A DNA stretch of 64,000 bases. It comes from Synchiropus splendidus. Lineage: Eukaryota; Chordata; Actinopteri; Syngnathiformes; Callionymidae. The stretch spans positions 28,299,001 through 28,363,000 of the forward strand of contig NC_071335.1 of NCBI RefSeq assembly GCF_027744825.2, in the 5' to 3' direction. The notes under the pieces were generated by a model, which had not been told where the DNA came from, ran no database searches, and was given only the letters and a program-made list of their open reading frames with translations. Shown piece after piece: positions 50,011 to 63,340 of the stretch. The position numbers and the translations under genes are program-made. The number at the start of each line of letters is the position of its first letter. Within the stretch, counting starts at the first letter, position 1.

Positions 50011-51040
50011 CAACACGGGGTCTTGACAAATTCATCATTTTGAATTACAATGTACAGCCAGCTATTTTTAATACCTTCACTGAGAGGACCATCTCATTAA
50101 CTTGTGTGGTCTCCCATCACATGTTGTGGACATCTGGAAATGGTGTGCACTGGTTCCTGTCCCCTCTACTGAGGAGGAAACCACAGGTCGGACCCAAGAG
50201 CAGATGGAGAGATTGTGGAAGAAATTCATTTTGTGAGTCACAGGTCAAGTCGCTCGGTTAAAGAACCTTCATAAAACTGCAACCCTTCACTTGTTGAGAG
50301 CAGATAAGAGCTGAACAACATAAATGAAGCAACGTTCATCGTGTCACAGGGAGCGGCCTTCGAACCTGATCAGCAGAATGACTGAAGAAGCCCTTTTTTG
50401 TGTCGTCACAAATCATTTATGCGAGCGGGAGACTCAGTTAAAGAATTCCCTTCCCTCTGATATTTCACTTCTAAAACCTGTTCTCCGTGACGGTGGGTCG
50501 CCCAGTTCTTAAGTTCAGAACAGGATCATTGAATGCTGCTGTCTCCGGTACAAGGCAGGTGGATGTGAGATGGTATCACCAGGCAGTAGGACACGCATGG
50601 CAGACAGTGTTTGATGTTGGGCCAATGTCCGCGAGGCAGAGCATCGGCCTACAGGCTAGTCAAGCTTTTGATGGGCTATTTGAATTCCTCGCAAGCGGCA
50701 GAATATGTCAAGGCCTGTCTTGATATCCCAGCATCTCTGCATAGCTTTATACGCGTGTAAGCTTTGATGGGCAGCGCCGATAACCCCGGCACCCGCCTTC
50801 CTGTACGACAATGTGTGAGAAAGTATGTGTAAGAGGAGCAGGGCATGGAGGGAGGCTTCCGAGGGGGTGTGACAGCGTTGTCTCGCCTCAGGAGGGTTCA
50901 TCTTGTGCCATCTGGCACTGCAGAAATATGGGCAAGGAAGGCGCCTCTAAGTGCATGCTCTGTGAGGGTGGGGGGATTTAAATCTGCCACTTCTGTGTGC
51001 ATTATGTGTATTTTAAACACACACAGACACACCTAGGGAA
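50011..51040. other. intergenic; possible regulatory patch at 50.50-50.80 kb
   Basis: No gene was recognised. The part from about 50510 to 50790 is repeat-free and has developmental-enhancer-like wording (TTTGATGGGCTATTTGAATT, AGCTTTATACGCGTGTAAGC). The support is weak. Confidence 0.35.
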
Positions 51041-51044
51041 AATT

Positions 51045-51155
51045 CTTCAATTGGGTTTGTGGGAGGAAATCAGTGTGCTCAGAGTTGCATCCAACTGGAT
51101 TCAAACCTGTGACCTTCATGCTGAGAGGCTGCAGCACTGACCAATATCTATTTTA
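51045..51155 (-). repeat. SINE-like fragment with pol III B-box-like motif
   Basis: On the minus strand, AGTGCTGCAGCCTCTCAGC is followed by AAGGTCACAGGTTTGAATCC. GGTTTGAATCC is one base from the tRNA B-box consensus, and the context matches a widespread fish repeat with 'cctcacagcaagaaggtcctgggttcgaatcc'. The downstream part (GAGCACACTGATTTCCTCCC) also fits. Diverged and short, so the family is unresolved. Confidence 0.5.
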
Positions 51156-52949
51156 AAGTTTGCTGTTGTACGACTTTGGATCTAAAACAAGATGATGAAT
51201 GGTACAAACGCATGCATGATAATGTAATGACTATGTAACACACGCTTATTGCCTCTGCTTACATGGCTTAAAAAAGAATATAAAATAAAAAAACTCCTCA
51301 CATGGAAGAGTGTCATCTCAGGTGGAGACTTGTTTTAGAGGAAGCAAATTGCGGAGCTTCCAGAATCATGTTGTACTACGGTGCAGACCTGGCATCAGCC
51401 AACACAAGTGGCACCAGATATTCAGCGTGCGTCTTTCCAGCGATCTTCTCCCTCCAACAGCAGATGACATCCAACCCAGTCATCCTCACACACGCATTGA
51501 TTGAGGGCATGGCGTTATGTAAAGTAGCATCACAATACATTTACATTCATTGTCATGTGGATTTGTTGCTATAATAAAACGAGAAGAAAAAAAAATTCAT
51601 GAATATTCACACGCACTTGAAGCAATTATGTTAATCAGCCTCATATTCAGCGTCGCCTCACTCTGTCACAGGAGGCGAGGAAAGTAGGTTGGGAGAGTCT
51701 CAGAAATGATTCCTGCCTTCTTCTTCTTTTCCAGCTCATCCTTTTAACATCTTTGTCCACCTTGCTCTGCGCTCTCCTCGCTCCCTCAGTCAGCTCCTTC
51801 GCCTCCTCCTGTTTTGCCCTGGTATTCTGTGCTGAAGTCCATTGTTCAGAGAGAGGAGGGGTGAAGTCCCGGGCTAGCAAGGCCCTCTGGGTGCTGTGCG
51901 GCTGGCAGCAGTGCTGGTCTAATCTTCCGGGTCAGGCTCGCTGCTTTCATCTCTTCTCATTCTGAGCCCCTTGTGTTTGATGTGAACTTAGCTCGGAAAT
52001 AACCGTTCCTTTCTCCGGTGCTAACCTGGCCCTGGAGTAGAGGAGAAACACTTTGTTGTTTTCTGAGGAGCGAAACAATGCTGGAAGCAAAAGTTCCTAA
52101 TGAAACTCCTTTGATACGCGTTGATTGAAAGGAGAGTCAAAGCGAGGAGCTCATATGAGGGATGTAGATGAGATGAACTCACACAAATTCCTATTTAGAT
52201 TTTGCCTGAAATGTACTTGAGCCATAATGACAATAGTCCTGAAGCTGAAGATACTTACATATTTAACAGCAATACATAACATCAATGGCTCCTCCTGCAG
52301 TATTCAGTGAACCTGGGTCTGTGGCAGCTCCACGCTTCTCACTCCTGCGGGAAGCGTTTTTACGTGTCGACGCATCTACAGGTCACTCAGTTACTCAAAG
52401 TCTTGCCTCAGTGAGACGGCATTTAAAGACACCAATGTCCAGCGGTGTAGGAACCATTGTCTGGCCTATGATGTCTCGCCCAGCAGTTGTGATGTTTTTA
52501 TTCATTTAGTTATATAATTTTTGTATTTTTAAAAATTCATTCATGAGAACCAAAGGATTGGGTGGCACGAACGCGAAACATCAACATTACCAAAAACATC
52601 CGTCTGTTTTGTCTGTTGCCAAAACAATCTAAGCGACACTGTCTTGGAGGTGGGGAGAGGTTGGAGACGTGACCATTATTTGTCAAAGTCGAACGTGATT
52701 CAAAGTCTTATATAAAGTACTTTGGAATCTGCCATCTATTTCAAGTTTGGTGTGGTGTGGAGGCGTCCCTTATCTGATGTGAGTCAATATATTTGGATTC
52801 ACCCTTATTTTTCCATGGCAAAAGCATGTGAGTCTGGGGTCCTATTGTACAAGCAACATTCCAGTGCCTGTCTCCAGGCAGAAACCTTCACATAACCAAA
52901 CATAAACTTGTCAGACCAAACAAACTATATTAAGCAGACTCCCTCTTTT
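51156..52949. other. intergenic; possible regulatory patch at 51.59-51.66 kb
   Basis: No gene was recognised. A short patch with TTCATGAATATTCACACGC and AGCAATTATGTTAATCAGCC has the look of a small conserved element. Confidence 0.4.
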
Positions 52950-53039
52950 ATTACTATTCTTACTCTTACTCTTACTCTTATTCTTATTCTTATTCTTATT
53001 CTTATTCTTATTCTTATTCTTATTCTTATTCTTATTCTT
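52950..53039 (+). repeat. (TTATTC)n / (TTACTC)n hexanucleotide array
   Basis: Three to four TTACTC-type units pass into about ten TTATTC units. The T/C change marks two phases of expansion. The Leu/Ile open frame across it is an artefact. Confidence 0.95.
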
Positions 53040-54440
53040 CAATTCAATCCTAAATCCTACATGGACTCAAAAACTATAGTGCGATATCAAGCAGAATAAG
53101 TAAACAGAGAATAGACAACTAAAAAGTCACTTTTGTACTTTTATTCTTAGATCAATTGCTTTACTGTTTTGTATTTTGAGTGAGGAAGCATTCTATGTAG
53201 AAATTCTCTAAAATGACCAAGACCCTTTCTACACCACGATGCTTATGAGGCGCTATGAGGAGGATGGTATTTGGCTGTATTCCTGTGAAGGTGTTGGCGT
53301 TCCTGCCTTGACGGAAGGTGTGAAAGGGATCAGCTGGAGAGAGCAGAGTCCCGATGGAAACACTTGTCATTCCAATACTGTTGGTCTTGAACCCATGGCC
53401 TTTGCTCCTTATGGCTGGCTGGTGGCACTGCAGATATTCAACAGTGCAGCCATCTTTTTTCTCATGCTGTTCTTGCAGGAAATAGAAAACATTTAAAAGC
53501 ATAATGCGGCAGATCATTTGTCAATTGAAACATAACATTCATTCTAGGTTTAAAACGTACACTACTTAATGCCAGTGTCTCCGAAAATACAACATATACA
53601 CAGACAGAAAGAAAAAGAAAGAGAAGGAATTTTCAATTCCATTGTGATTGATATAAAAAAAAGTAGAATATTTCCCAGCTTGTGACCATTATCTACAGGA
53701 CTGCAGCTCTAACTGGGAGATTTATTGAGTCCAATGACCCAAGCCATCATCTGCACCCTCCAGTCCAAAGGCTCCTGGCCTCAATGTTCTTGTGTCAAGT
53801 CTAATCAGCAGCGCCTCAAATACAGTTAAAACATGAAGATCACAAACATGATCGCCAGTGTCAAAATAAGCCTTTCAAGCTTCCATCTGAAAATTCTGTT
53901 GACTCCAAAGGCCAGGGAACATAAAGCTTTCTGGGGAGGAACAGAAATACACCTTGGTATTCGACATGTTGGCTGCCATGGTGATAGCCCAAATCTCTTT
54001 GCAACAGCAGCACATTAACCCCTCTTGACCCTCTATTCTCACCTGTGATAAAAGAGGAGGACAGGAAGGAGGAGGTGCCCCCTTTGCAGCGCACCGCACT
54101 TTTGAGTACCCGGGCACCAGCAGGCCCTTGAGAGCCCACAGTCATTAGGAGTGCTTTATTCTGGGAGAGGCAGGGAAGAGGAATGAAAAGGGAAGTGGGA
54201 AGAAGAGCATTGAACCTGAAGATAATGTATGGTCAAGCTAGAGACTTGTGGGCACCGGATGAAGAGCGGGTCGAGAGAGCGCCACAGCTTTTAAAAAGAA
54301 GCAGCAAGCAAACCAGCTGCTTTGGGGTTTTGTTTGTCTTTCGCTTTATGTAAAGAAAGGTAGGGGAAAGAACTGCGGATAATTGGTCTGGGGCACTGAC
54401 TTACACACACGGCTGCGGACACACGATATAGAGTTTCAGG
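53040..54440. other. intergenic, no gene seen
   Basis: A 118-residue minus-strand open frame (53161-53517) has no recognised domain. A GAAA-rich stretch occurs near 53608-53628. No gene is called. Confidence 0.5.
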
Positions 54441-54444
54441 CTCT

Positions 54445-54930
54445 TTGTTCCTCATCTATTCCACTTGTTGTGTTGTGTCTGCAAAATTCCGAGCAAACGC
54501 TGGCGCTCCAGGCTGCGGCGGATTAAATCTGAACGACAAAATGGCTTGATGAAGAATGGAAGTAGGATTTGAACTCGCGCTTTGCACAGGGAGTAAAACA
54601 TGAACGAAGGAAGAATGAGCTCTCTCCCATTGACAAGTGGCATTAAGGGCCAGACTAAACTTTCAGGGTGCTAATCTGTCTCATGATCAGTGACTCACGC
54701 CTGCTTTCATCTCAGGGAAGGCCTTGCTAAAGTTGAGGGGTCGTGGATGACCAAACAGGCCTGTACTAATGGGGGCGAAACATGAAAAAGTGATATTGGT
54801 GCATCTCGTGCACATGTGAAGATATGATAAAGATGAATGAATAATGCATTGGCTATCAACCAGGGAGCAGAAGACACATTGCCGGAGGCCATAGTTAAGC
54901 CGCTATTCATGAAGGGAAGACAGACACAAA
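54445..54930. promoter_or_regulatory. candidate conserved noncoding element
   Basis: A repeat-free patch with GGCGGATTAAATCTGAACG, TGACAAGTGGCATTAAGGGC, GATATGATAAAGATGAATGA and ATAATGCATTGGCTATCAAC. It is AT-word rich without simple repeats or coding potential. The call is inference by composition only. Confidence 0.25.
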
Positions 54931-57900
54931 GGCAGCGGGACTGTGGGACTCCACCATTAAGACACGAGGAATGAGGACACATTTTTTGATGGTCAGGTGA
55001 ACGTTGTGCTCCGTGCAAGATGATAGATTGTTACCAATAAACAGGAAGTACGACGAGCGATTAGTGCGTATGGAAATCTGTATGGGACTGTGTTATTATG
55101 GCTTCTGGTAAATAAAAATAAATATGTTATGAATGTCAACATTTCTGAAAGTCAAACATTTTTTTTTAAACTATAAAATAGTTAGCGCCTGATTTGAATG
55201 GATATACATAGTCCCTCTCCTCTATTTAAAACAGTAAAGTGCATAATAACTGCACATCTAATGGGAAACTTTTCATATTTCAAAATAATGGAATATCAAT
55301 GTAAATATGGTTAATGGTAATCCCATACCAGACAGCGGTTCACCTTGTCCTCCTTTGAAAAATGGTGGATAATTTGTCAAAATTGCAGGATTATATTTCA
55401 CTAGAAAGGCACAGAATAAGAAAAACAATGATGAACTTTTAGCAAAGATAAATACAATGTAGCGAACGCGAAACCTTGGCCATTTGCTCCAAAGCGGCAA
55501 CGCATCAGGTTTTATACAAAGTGAATATATAGTATGTCATACGGCTAAAAAAACATACGATTCAGTCGGCAACACAGAGTTTTGTGTCACTCTGGAATGT
55601 AAATGTCCACTCGAAATAGTCAATATTTGATGCCTCATGAGTAAAATGTGTCAAAAGTGCCGTACTAACCGCGAATGACCAGTGGCCATTTGATCTGCTG
55701 TATTACAGCATCCTTATGTCTTGGTTTCGCAAAGAAGCACTGAAAACTTTCAGCCAAACAGAGCAAGTTTTTGTACCAAATGCAGTCAGACAGCAATGTC
55801 GAAACGTTGACAACATACACTGTATTCACAAATAGGATCATTTATTTCAGCGATTTGATTGTTTCTTGCGGTTGTCATGTGACTGGCTCTGGAAGTGGTA
55901 GGAATCCAACCCAAACAAAATCGAATCTGCTCAAAGTTAACTGGTTTCTAACCAACCTAGAATATTTTAGTAAAATACATTTGTCTGTTTTAAGAGTTAT
56001 TCTTCCATCAATCTAGCTAACATGTTGACGGGCAGACAGCTGACGACAGAAACCTGAAATATGAGCTCCATTTACCCCCACCTCTGGAACTGGTTGAGGT
56101 CATAATTGTTTGGCTTAAAATCATAAATGGATGTGGAAGTCTACGAGCTGGAAGAATGTGCTGTCACCTGACAAGGAGCCGCTCCCACTTGGCCCGGTGC
56201 ACAATGCAGACAACCTCTTCCAGCGCAAGCGTCTCCATCTCCACCTTGGTCTTTGACCAACATCTCCAACCCTCACTCACTACTGCTGCACACAACAGGC
56301 ACCGAACATCTCCATGCCCTTATTTTAAAGCGCTGAAACATATCGGAAATATTTTACTTTCAAATGCCTCATCAGATGGGTCTTGTCTGTTGGAAAAATA
56401 TGCATGCATGGGGAGGAGAATCGAGTGAAGCATAGGGCGGACAAACATTGTCTCTGTGAGGCGGCCGAATGAACTACTACTCCACCGTGTTGTCAATGTG
56501 TGGTGAAAAAGCTTTCATACTTACAATAGGGAGGGCTGTGGATGGGGGTGGGTAGGGTTGAGAGGGTCATTGCCATTGATTTGTAAGGGATTTCTCGAAG
56601 ATACACATACTTATCCAGGAAGAAAGAACACCGGTGGACAGCGCCTTCCATTTAGCAACATGGGCAAACACTCTTCAGATGCGTGCACCAAAAATATTTA
56701 CAAGCATTTAAACTTCCTCTGTCATGTATGACATTTAAAAAAAAAATTGTGGCTGGAATCATAATTGTTTTGACACACAATAAAAGCACGGATGTTCCGG
56801 ATCGGTTCCTGCTTTTGTTTAAAGAATACAGTAGGAGAAAGACGTCTTCATTATTGATCGGAATTTAGGAGAACAAAGCGCTCGCCGACATGAATGCCGA
56901 CGGAGAGAACACTGACTTCCATTATTAAAGTCTAACTGGCTCTCCTTCATCTGAATTTGCGGTACTCTCCTCAGGTGCTGTTATTTAAGTAGAACAAAGT
57001 CCATTGTGCAACTCAAGGACGACTCATGATTCATAGCAGTGGACTGTATGTGGCAACTGTTGAGCTGCTGTGTTGCTTCGATTTGTCAGCAGTTCGGCGA
57101 CAAAGGAATGACAATGTTCAAGGGAAATTAAAGGTATGTTTTTTTCTTGCTTTTCCCCCAACTTTCACCATCACATGTCTCTGGTACATTAAAATCAATT
57201 TTCTATGGCACTCCTATTTCCCAGAGACCGACTGCACCATGTTACGTTTAATAAGACACATTTGGTCTCCTGATTTTGAATGTATAAGTGTGAAAAAATA
57301 AAATAAAATGATCATGGCATTGACAATATTATTCTCACAGCAATTCTTAGTGGCCCAACCTAAAAAATTCATCTCTCTTATGCACAAGTGGCCGTGATCT
57401 GACGTGTTGATAGTGATGTTGTGAGTGACTCAAAGCTGATGCTGGTGGTCGACCTGAAATGTTTTTGTGTAACAGTCAATTTTCTGTTCTACACTCATGT
57501 TTATAAATGTTTAGTATAATGTTGCAATCATCTGATATCATTTAACTGTTCATGAAGAAGCAGCAGGGTTGAAAGAAAAAAAAAAGGGGTTGCTCAGCAG
57601 AGTGCTAATGGCTACAGTGTGAACAAAGTATCACCACCACCCAGTCGCAGTGTTTGTCATCTTCCTGTTCAGCATCCACTGCTGAGTTATTATTATTAAG
57701 ACTTCTGGTTCCTCAAAACTTCCATGGCTCCACATCACAGGCAGCAACCGAAGCAAAGCCACCCAGACTCTCCTCTGCAAACCTGAACCTAACCCAAACC
57801 CTCTGTGTCCTAGGGTTGACCTGGAGCCTTCTCTATGTTGGACATGCCCTGTCAGGATGCCTGAGCTTCTTCAACTTCCTTCATGCTAGAAGTCTGAGTT

Positions 57901-59160
57901 CCTCCCTCATGTCAAAGGTATAGTCCAGCCAACCCACGGTGAAATCTCATGACAACCTCTGGTATCGAACATTGTCCTCAGGCCTGGCTCTTCTTTCCTG
58001 TGGCCACATCATGTTGCTGACTGTTGAAGGTCTCCAGAACTTGATGGAAACAGAGCCCAACTTGTTTTCTGTTGTTTTTTTTTTCACAATAATGTTGCTA
58101 TTTCTAGCATTGCTATTTCCGTTGTTATGATAATAGTTCAAATGATCAGATTGTCTTTAATAGTGAGTAAAACTGTACAGGAAAATTGCTTAGATTTGTA
58201 TGCCACTTTATTTCCTTGTACGACGTTGAAGAATGCACAAGAGCCCGAAGGCCAAGGATTGAACCTATGTCTGTTTCTTGTCAAGTCCGATTTCTTGGTG
58301 GGGGGGCCTGCGGTACCCTGGCATTTTCTCCTCAGAGGGTCTTTGTTTACATGGCTGTAGGACTCTGCTCAGTCTCATCAGCCCGTAGCGCTGAAACACT
58401 TGGCCTCCACCAAAATCCTGCAGAGACAAGCTCTCGTGTTTCGCCCGTCGAACGTGACATTTTTTTTTTTGTAAATTTCTGCTAAATAAATTATTCAAAT
58501 CACCGAATAAATCTTTGACCAAAACAGCCTCTTATGTCAGCCAAAGGACATTTAGTCATCTGCAACATTTCAGCAAGCCTCCCCTTTAAATATTTTGACA
58601 TGTCATTACCGGGCATCTGATGGAAAGGGCAGTGACATACAGTGGTCATTGCTCTGATGTTACAACGCGTTACTTCACCCAGGCTCCACACAAGTCATGT
58701 GGCCCAATGACACAACTCCCGCCATTTGCCCCAATGTCCTAATGTCACACATGTCCCAACAATTTTACTTCAAACTTCTCCCTTCACCCCCACTCACCAA
58801 GCGACCCTCCCGTACCCTTTTCTTCACCCGCTTCCCTTTATCCGTAGCCTCTCTGTCCCATTCAATATCCACCCCTCACTCTCTGTATTTTTCTCACCAA
58901 TTCTTCCACACCTCTGTCTGTCCTCCTTGTAATCATCCTGGTGTTCCTCCCTTATCTAGCGCCCTAACATATGTTTAGCCTGGCATCTTTTCGGCCGAGC
59001 CGCAGCAGCTCTTGTCTGCATCATACCGCATGAGGATGGACATTTGAAGAGTCCTGCAGGCATCCCTCTTTGTCACCAGTGTTTAGCCTCAACATGGCTG
59101 CAAACCCTCAGTGAATTCTATTAAAGGCCGGCAAACTGGCCTCCTTATGTTGCTGCAGGG
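54931..59160. other. intergenic, no gene seen
   Basis: Long unique stretch without domain-bearing frames. The parts at 57.64-58.05 kb and 58.2-58.45 kb have higher GC but no recognisable exon. A short A run lies at 57570-57584. Confidence 0.5.
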
Positions 59161-59164
59161 AGGA

Positions 59165-59720
59165 ATTAAGAGAGTGAGAAAACCGGAGCTAATATTCGAC
59201 GTAGCATGTCATCAAACATGAAAATGTGCATCCAAAGACCAACGCCAAAACACTGCACTTTACCATTCACCCCATGTCTGTGCCTTACCTTTTCCCCAGC
59301 CGCCTATATGACAAGATCATGTCGGTTTCCTTTGAGGACAATGGCGATTTTGTCTGGAGGTGGCGCTCTGACAGTTGTCACGGCCTGATCCCTCCTGATG
59401 TGTTAATTGGTTTGACAACCGATGAATCTGTATTGGAAATTAAGAGTCCCTTTGTCCCAGTTTTGCTTAACAGCCTTTCAAAGCCTCCATCTGAGGCAAA
59501 GCTCTCCCACAGATTAGGTGGTTCCACCGTCAGGCCACAAAAGGCTTGGGATATTTCCCACATATGGTACGCGGCATATCCACCATAACCGTGTCTATCC
59601 GCTTTTTATGAATGATTCAAAAGAAAATGGTACGAGGGTGTTGGGGAGAAGGCTAAGGCTAATTAAACGCTGTCGTCTTCAGCTTTTGTAGTTTCCGCAA
59701 ACTGGGTCGGCATTACAATT
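59165..59720. promoter_or_regulatory. candidate conserved noncoding element
   Basis: Repeat-free sequence with TGTTAATTGGTTTGACAACC, GGAAATTAAGAGTCCC, GGCTAATTAAACGCTGTCG and CATTACAATTTTAATG. An open frame of 120 codons (59226-59588) overlaps but shows no domain. That it is constrained regulatory DNA is inference. Confidence 0.3.
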
Positions 59721-60270
59721 TTAATGTATGATCTCCGGGGATTTCATGTGCTTATTCTCCTCTTTTCTCAAACCCTACACAAGCGGCAGGTCAGGAAATA
59801 TTTTCCAAAGACTACATTGCTATTACTCACTCATTCCGACCTACCAAATGCTAACAATTCCGGTGGAATTCTGCAGTAGTTTCTTACACAGCGAGTCAGC
59901 CTCCTCCACTTTAACCTGCCTTGATCATTCCCACTAGTCAGACCTACCATCTTAGTGACCTCCTTTATCACATCCACAAGGTTCCCAGTGTCTCCGCTTC
60001 ACCTATCCAAACCATCTAGTCTGGCCTCCCTAACTTTGTCCACAACCCACTACATGAAGTGTCCGTCCGATATTCTCACTGTACATTAGGCAACAACTGT
60101 TCAGCTCATTGATAACATTGACACAAAGCTTCTGATACTCGCTACACTGTAATGAGCAGCGAACGATCGCTGTCGACGCTGACATGCTACAGAGAAGCCA
60201 GTCACAAACACAAGTCATTTCGAACGCATTTTACTCCCTTGCCAATATACAGTATATTGATGTTTACAAG
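59721..60270. other. intergenic, no gene seen
   Basis: Unique sequence. No feature was recognised. Confidence 0.45.
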
Positions 60271-60272
60271 TA

Positions 60273-60565
60273 CAAGTAACATTGGAACCAGTTCTGACCA
60301 ACCTGTCTTAAGTCAGATTGGACGTAAGTCGAATGCCATTCAAAATAGCCGATGCAAGGGTTATAGATACTACTGTAGTGGTAGATTACTGTGTGAGAGT
60401 GAGATGCTGGGATACTGCGCTGCCGTAACTGTTGTACGTGCTGCCTGGCTGCTACGGGCGGCGGTGCCAGACATTGAATTAAAACAAAAAAAAAAAGCAT
60501 TTGGTGGCTGTGGTCGTAAGTATGGGTGGATGTAAGTCAACAGGTCGTAAGTCGGATGTTACTTG
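60273..60565. mobile_element. TA-flanked MITE with CAAGTAACAT termini
   Basis: The left end CAAGTAACATTGG and the right end GGATGTTACTTG (reverse complement CAAGTAACATCC) are inverted repeats with 10 identical terminal bases. TA flanks both ends (60271-60272 and 60566-60567). Internal copies of CGTAAGTCG-type words (60325, 60545 and 60554 region) match a common fish palindromic element. Length 293 bp, no transposase. A Tc1/mariner-type origin is suggested by TA. Confidence 0.7.
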
Positions 60566-63340
60566 TATAGTTTGCATCTTATGTTGATGCAGAAGTCTGC
60601 CCTTGTCATTGCATGTTGACACGTCTGACTTTCAATTCTGGCACGTTCAGCCTTCTGCGGCATAATCCTGATGCCAAGGGTAGAGCTTGATGCAAAAAGA
60701 AAGATGGCGGCCGAGGTTAGAAAGGTGGCGCTCCTTCCGCTCAACACGCAGTAGCGTGGGAAACACATAGTGAAACCTCATTTACACACAGCTGGGGCTG
60801 ATAATTGCCACTGGCAGAATTGTGTGCTGCCATTGCAGTATAATAATTGTAGTAGTGGTTTTTGCGGGGTAGTGTATTTTTACGGGGCGTCACTAAAGAA
60901 CAGCCCACTGCGCATGCACTACCAAAGTGGTGCTCCATGTATGTCCATATTATACTGAATAATGATGTAGGGTGGACAAGACGAGACACACTGTCATGTT
61001 TTGGACTGACAAGGACACGAGAATGAAAAGCCTCTGTACAGTACAGTGCGACACCTGCAACCTGAGTTTTCATATGGGCTTGTTTTAACTTGCTGTGGTG
61101 GTTTATACATGTGTTGACAGAAAAAAGTCACAGTATTAAATATAAATGTTTCATCAAAACCTAGACAAAATGAACATAAGCCGAGGTGCATCAACACCCT
61201 GTTTCAGGACTCCAGTACAGTTTTAATACGTGTTTGCGTTTTAGCATCAGGTGGAGTGCTGCACAGCTATTACTGGGTGGTCAGTCTTACGGAGTATTGG
61301 TACACAATAACTAATAATAAACAAATGACGAAATGATGTTTATTTACTGTCAACTTTCTGTGACTAAATCTAGTCAGTCTTTAATACTTCAATACTTTAT
61401 AAGGATTAATTACTGGCTAATAAACTGCAAGTACACATATGAATAAGTAGTATATTAAGGGTAATAAATGTTCCCTAATATAAAGTGTGACAGTAAATTT
61501 TATAGTGTCGATAACACACGTCTGGATCTATGCAGTCTGTATGTGAAATGGTGTGAACAAGTCTCCTAAAAAGAATAAGAATAACAAGAACAACTGTGGA
61601 AAAAGTCCTGTTTACACCTCTTCAAACGTTATTTTGACACGATTGAATTGACTATGTTTACACTTCACACATTAATATACACTCACAAAATCTTTTCTCC
61701 TGGTTTGAACTTTCGCTCCCGAAATGGTATTTTGATTGTTGTTATTTTTCTGTTGATAAATAGCAACATGCAGTACAATGGCAGAAAAAAAATGACTGAG
61801 TGCTACATCCGGACCGCTGGTGTGAGAAAAAGAGCCCTTAAGAAATCTCAATCTCCCCACCTTGTCCGCTGCACGTCTTGTCCAAGCGGCTTTTTCCTAT
61901 CTTTGCATTTCAAGCGCTCCCTCGCGCATTATCTTGCAGAGCGCAACCTCCGGAAAATACAACTTCTTAGATCAATTTTCAAACAAACAAGTTCACCGTT
62001 TTCAGTTCCTTTGGGCAGCTTTTTTATCCGACCATCAGTTGGCAAAGTGCAGCACATTTTAAGCCAGTGAATCATGTAGTGCCAGGAAAAAAATATCACA
62101 GTGAAAACATCTTTGAATTGGATTCAACCTGAGACCCTCAACCTGGTTTTAATCTCCATAAACTCTGTTGTGTAGCAGTCAGGCAGTGGATGAACAGGGA
62201 ACAGAGCGTGTAGTAAAATGAAAAATACGACACTGTTCTCTGTTGAGGTTCGTCCAACCCTGTAATGTTAGCAATGTGTCTCAAAAGCAAAGAGGATGAG
62301 AGCCGTGGCCGGAGAGGCTGAATGAAATATGTCACATGCATGTTCTGTTTTATAATCTGTACGCACACTGCACATTGTGGATATTTAGTTTAGCTGAAAC
62401 ATTCATCTTTCTATACAGTATATCAATTTAAGCTAGCTGATAAAACACTTCTGGGGGCTTTCAGCTGAAGTAACACGAGCCCGTTGTCTGGTTTTGTAGC
62501 TTTTTTATGGAAGGAATATAGTAGACATGTTTCTTGTGCAGGCAGGACTCTCCAAGGGCTGCCTTTTGTCCTGGGTTCTGATCATAAACTTTATGGACAG
62601 GATTTACAGACAAGTCTTTTCCGATCAGGAGACAGATTCATTCAATAAAAACACTGTGTTAGTTTGTCCTGATAAAGAAAAAGTTCCCACTTTGGTTTAT
62701 CTGATAACCTTCAGCAGTGAGATTCCTGTAGCAATGGAAAGATGAAAGTGCCCAAATGAGTTTACTCCGCAGGGCGCCTGGCCTCACCCCCCAAATTTTG
62801 AAATTGAAGCTGGTATCGGTAGTGGGAGATACCTAGAAAATACTATTCAATTGGTGATCAAGCTGTTTTGCCATCCGTGAGCAGCTGCTGTATCTCCCCC
62901 TCTGGTGCAATACTAACTTCCCACCACCTGATGGAGGATGGTGAGTTTGTTGTGCTTTTACATAAGACAAATAATCCCCAAAAAAAGGACGCCTTGTCAA
63001 TGGCCGTGGTAAAGCTTAGTCATTTCTCACATTCTCCCTCGCAAGGCCTCCGCTCTTGTCAAGTGACTTTTGCGTCCTATACTGAAGCAGAAGTCAGTTC
63101 AGTTGACACACATGTTCCGCCTACTGCGGCGTAATCTGAAGCCGTCGCCAGCTTCCTGTCCTTCTTCTTTTTGTAGGCTAAATTGCATGTGAACGCTGCA
63201 TATCAGATATACACAGCAGTGAAAGTGCTTACTGCGGCACACAAGCCCTTCTGTCCCTTTGACACCTGTGTTCCTCACATCCTTCTTCAGGCCCTGAAAG
63301 TGCACCTCCTGGCAAAGACCAAAGTCTAAAGACGACCGAT
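60566..63340. other. intergenic, no gene seen; possible decayed repeat at 61.25-61.50 kb
   Basis: The AT-rich part at about 61.25-61.50 kb, with GGATTAATTACTGGCTAATA and GTAATAAATGTTCCCTAAT before AAAGTGTGACA, resembles a dispersed teleost repeat that ends in 'aaatgttc...aaagtgt'. The rest is unique and holds no recognisable gene. Confidence 0.4.

Noticed and set aside
53161..53517. 118-residue minus-strand frame as a possible second transposase relic
   Set aside because: No catalytic or C-terminal transposase blocks could be recognised.
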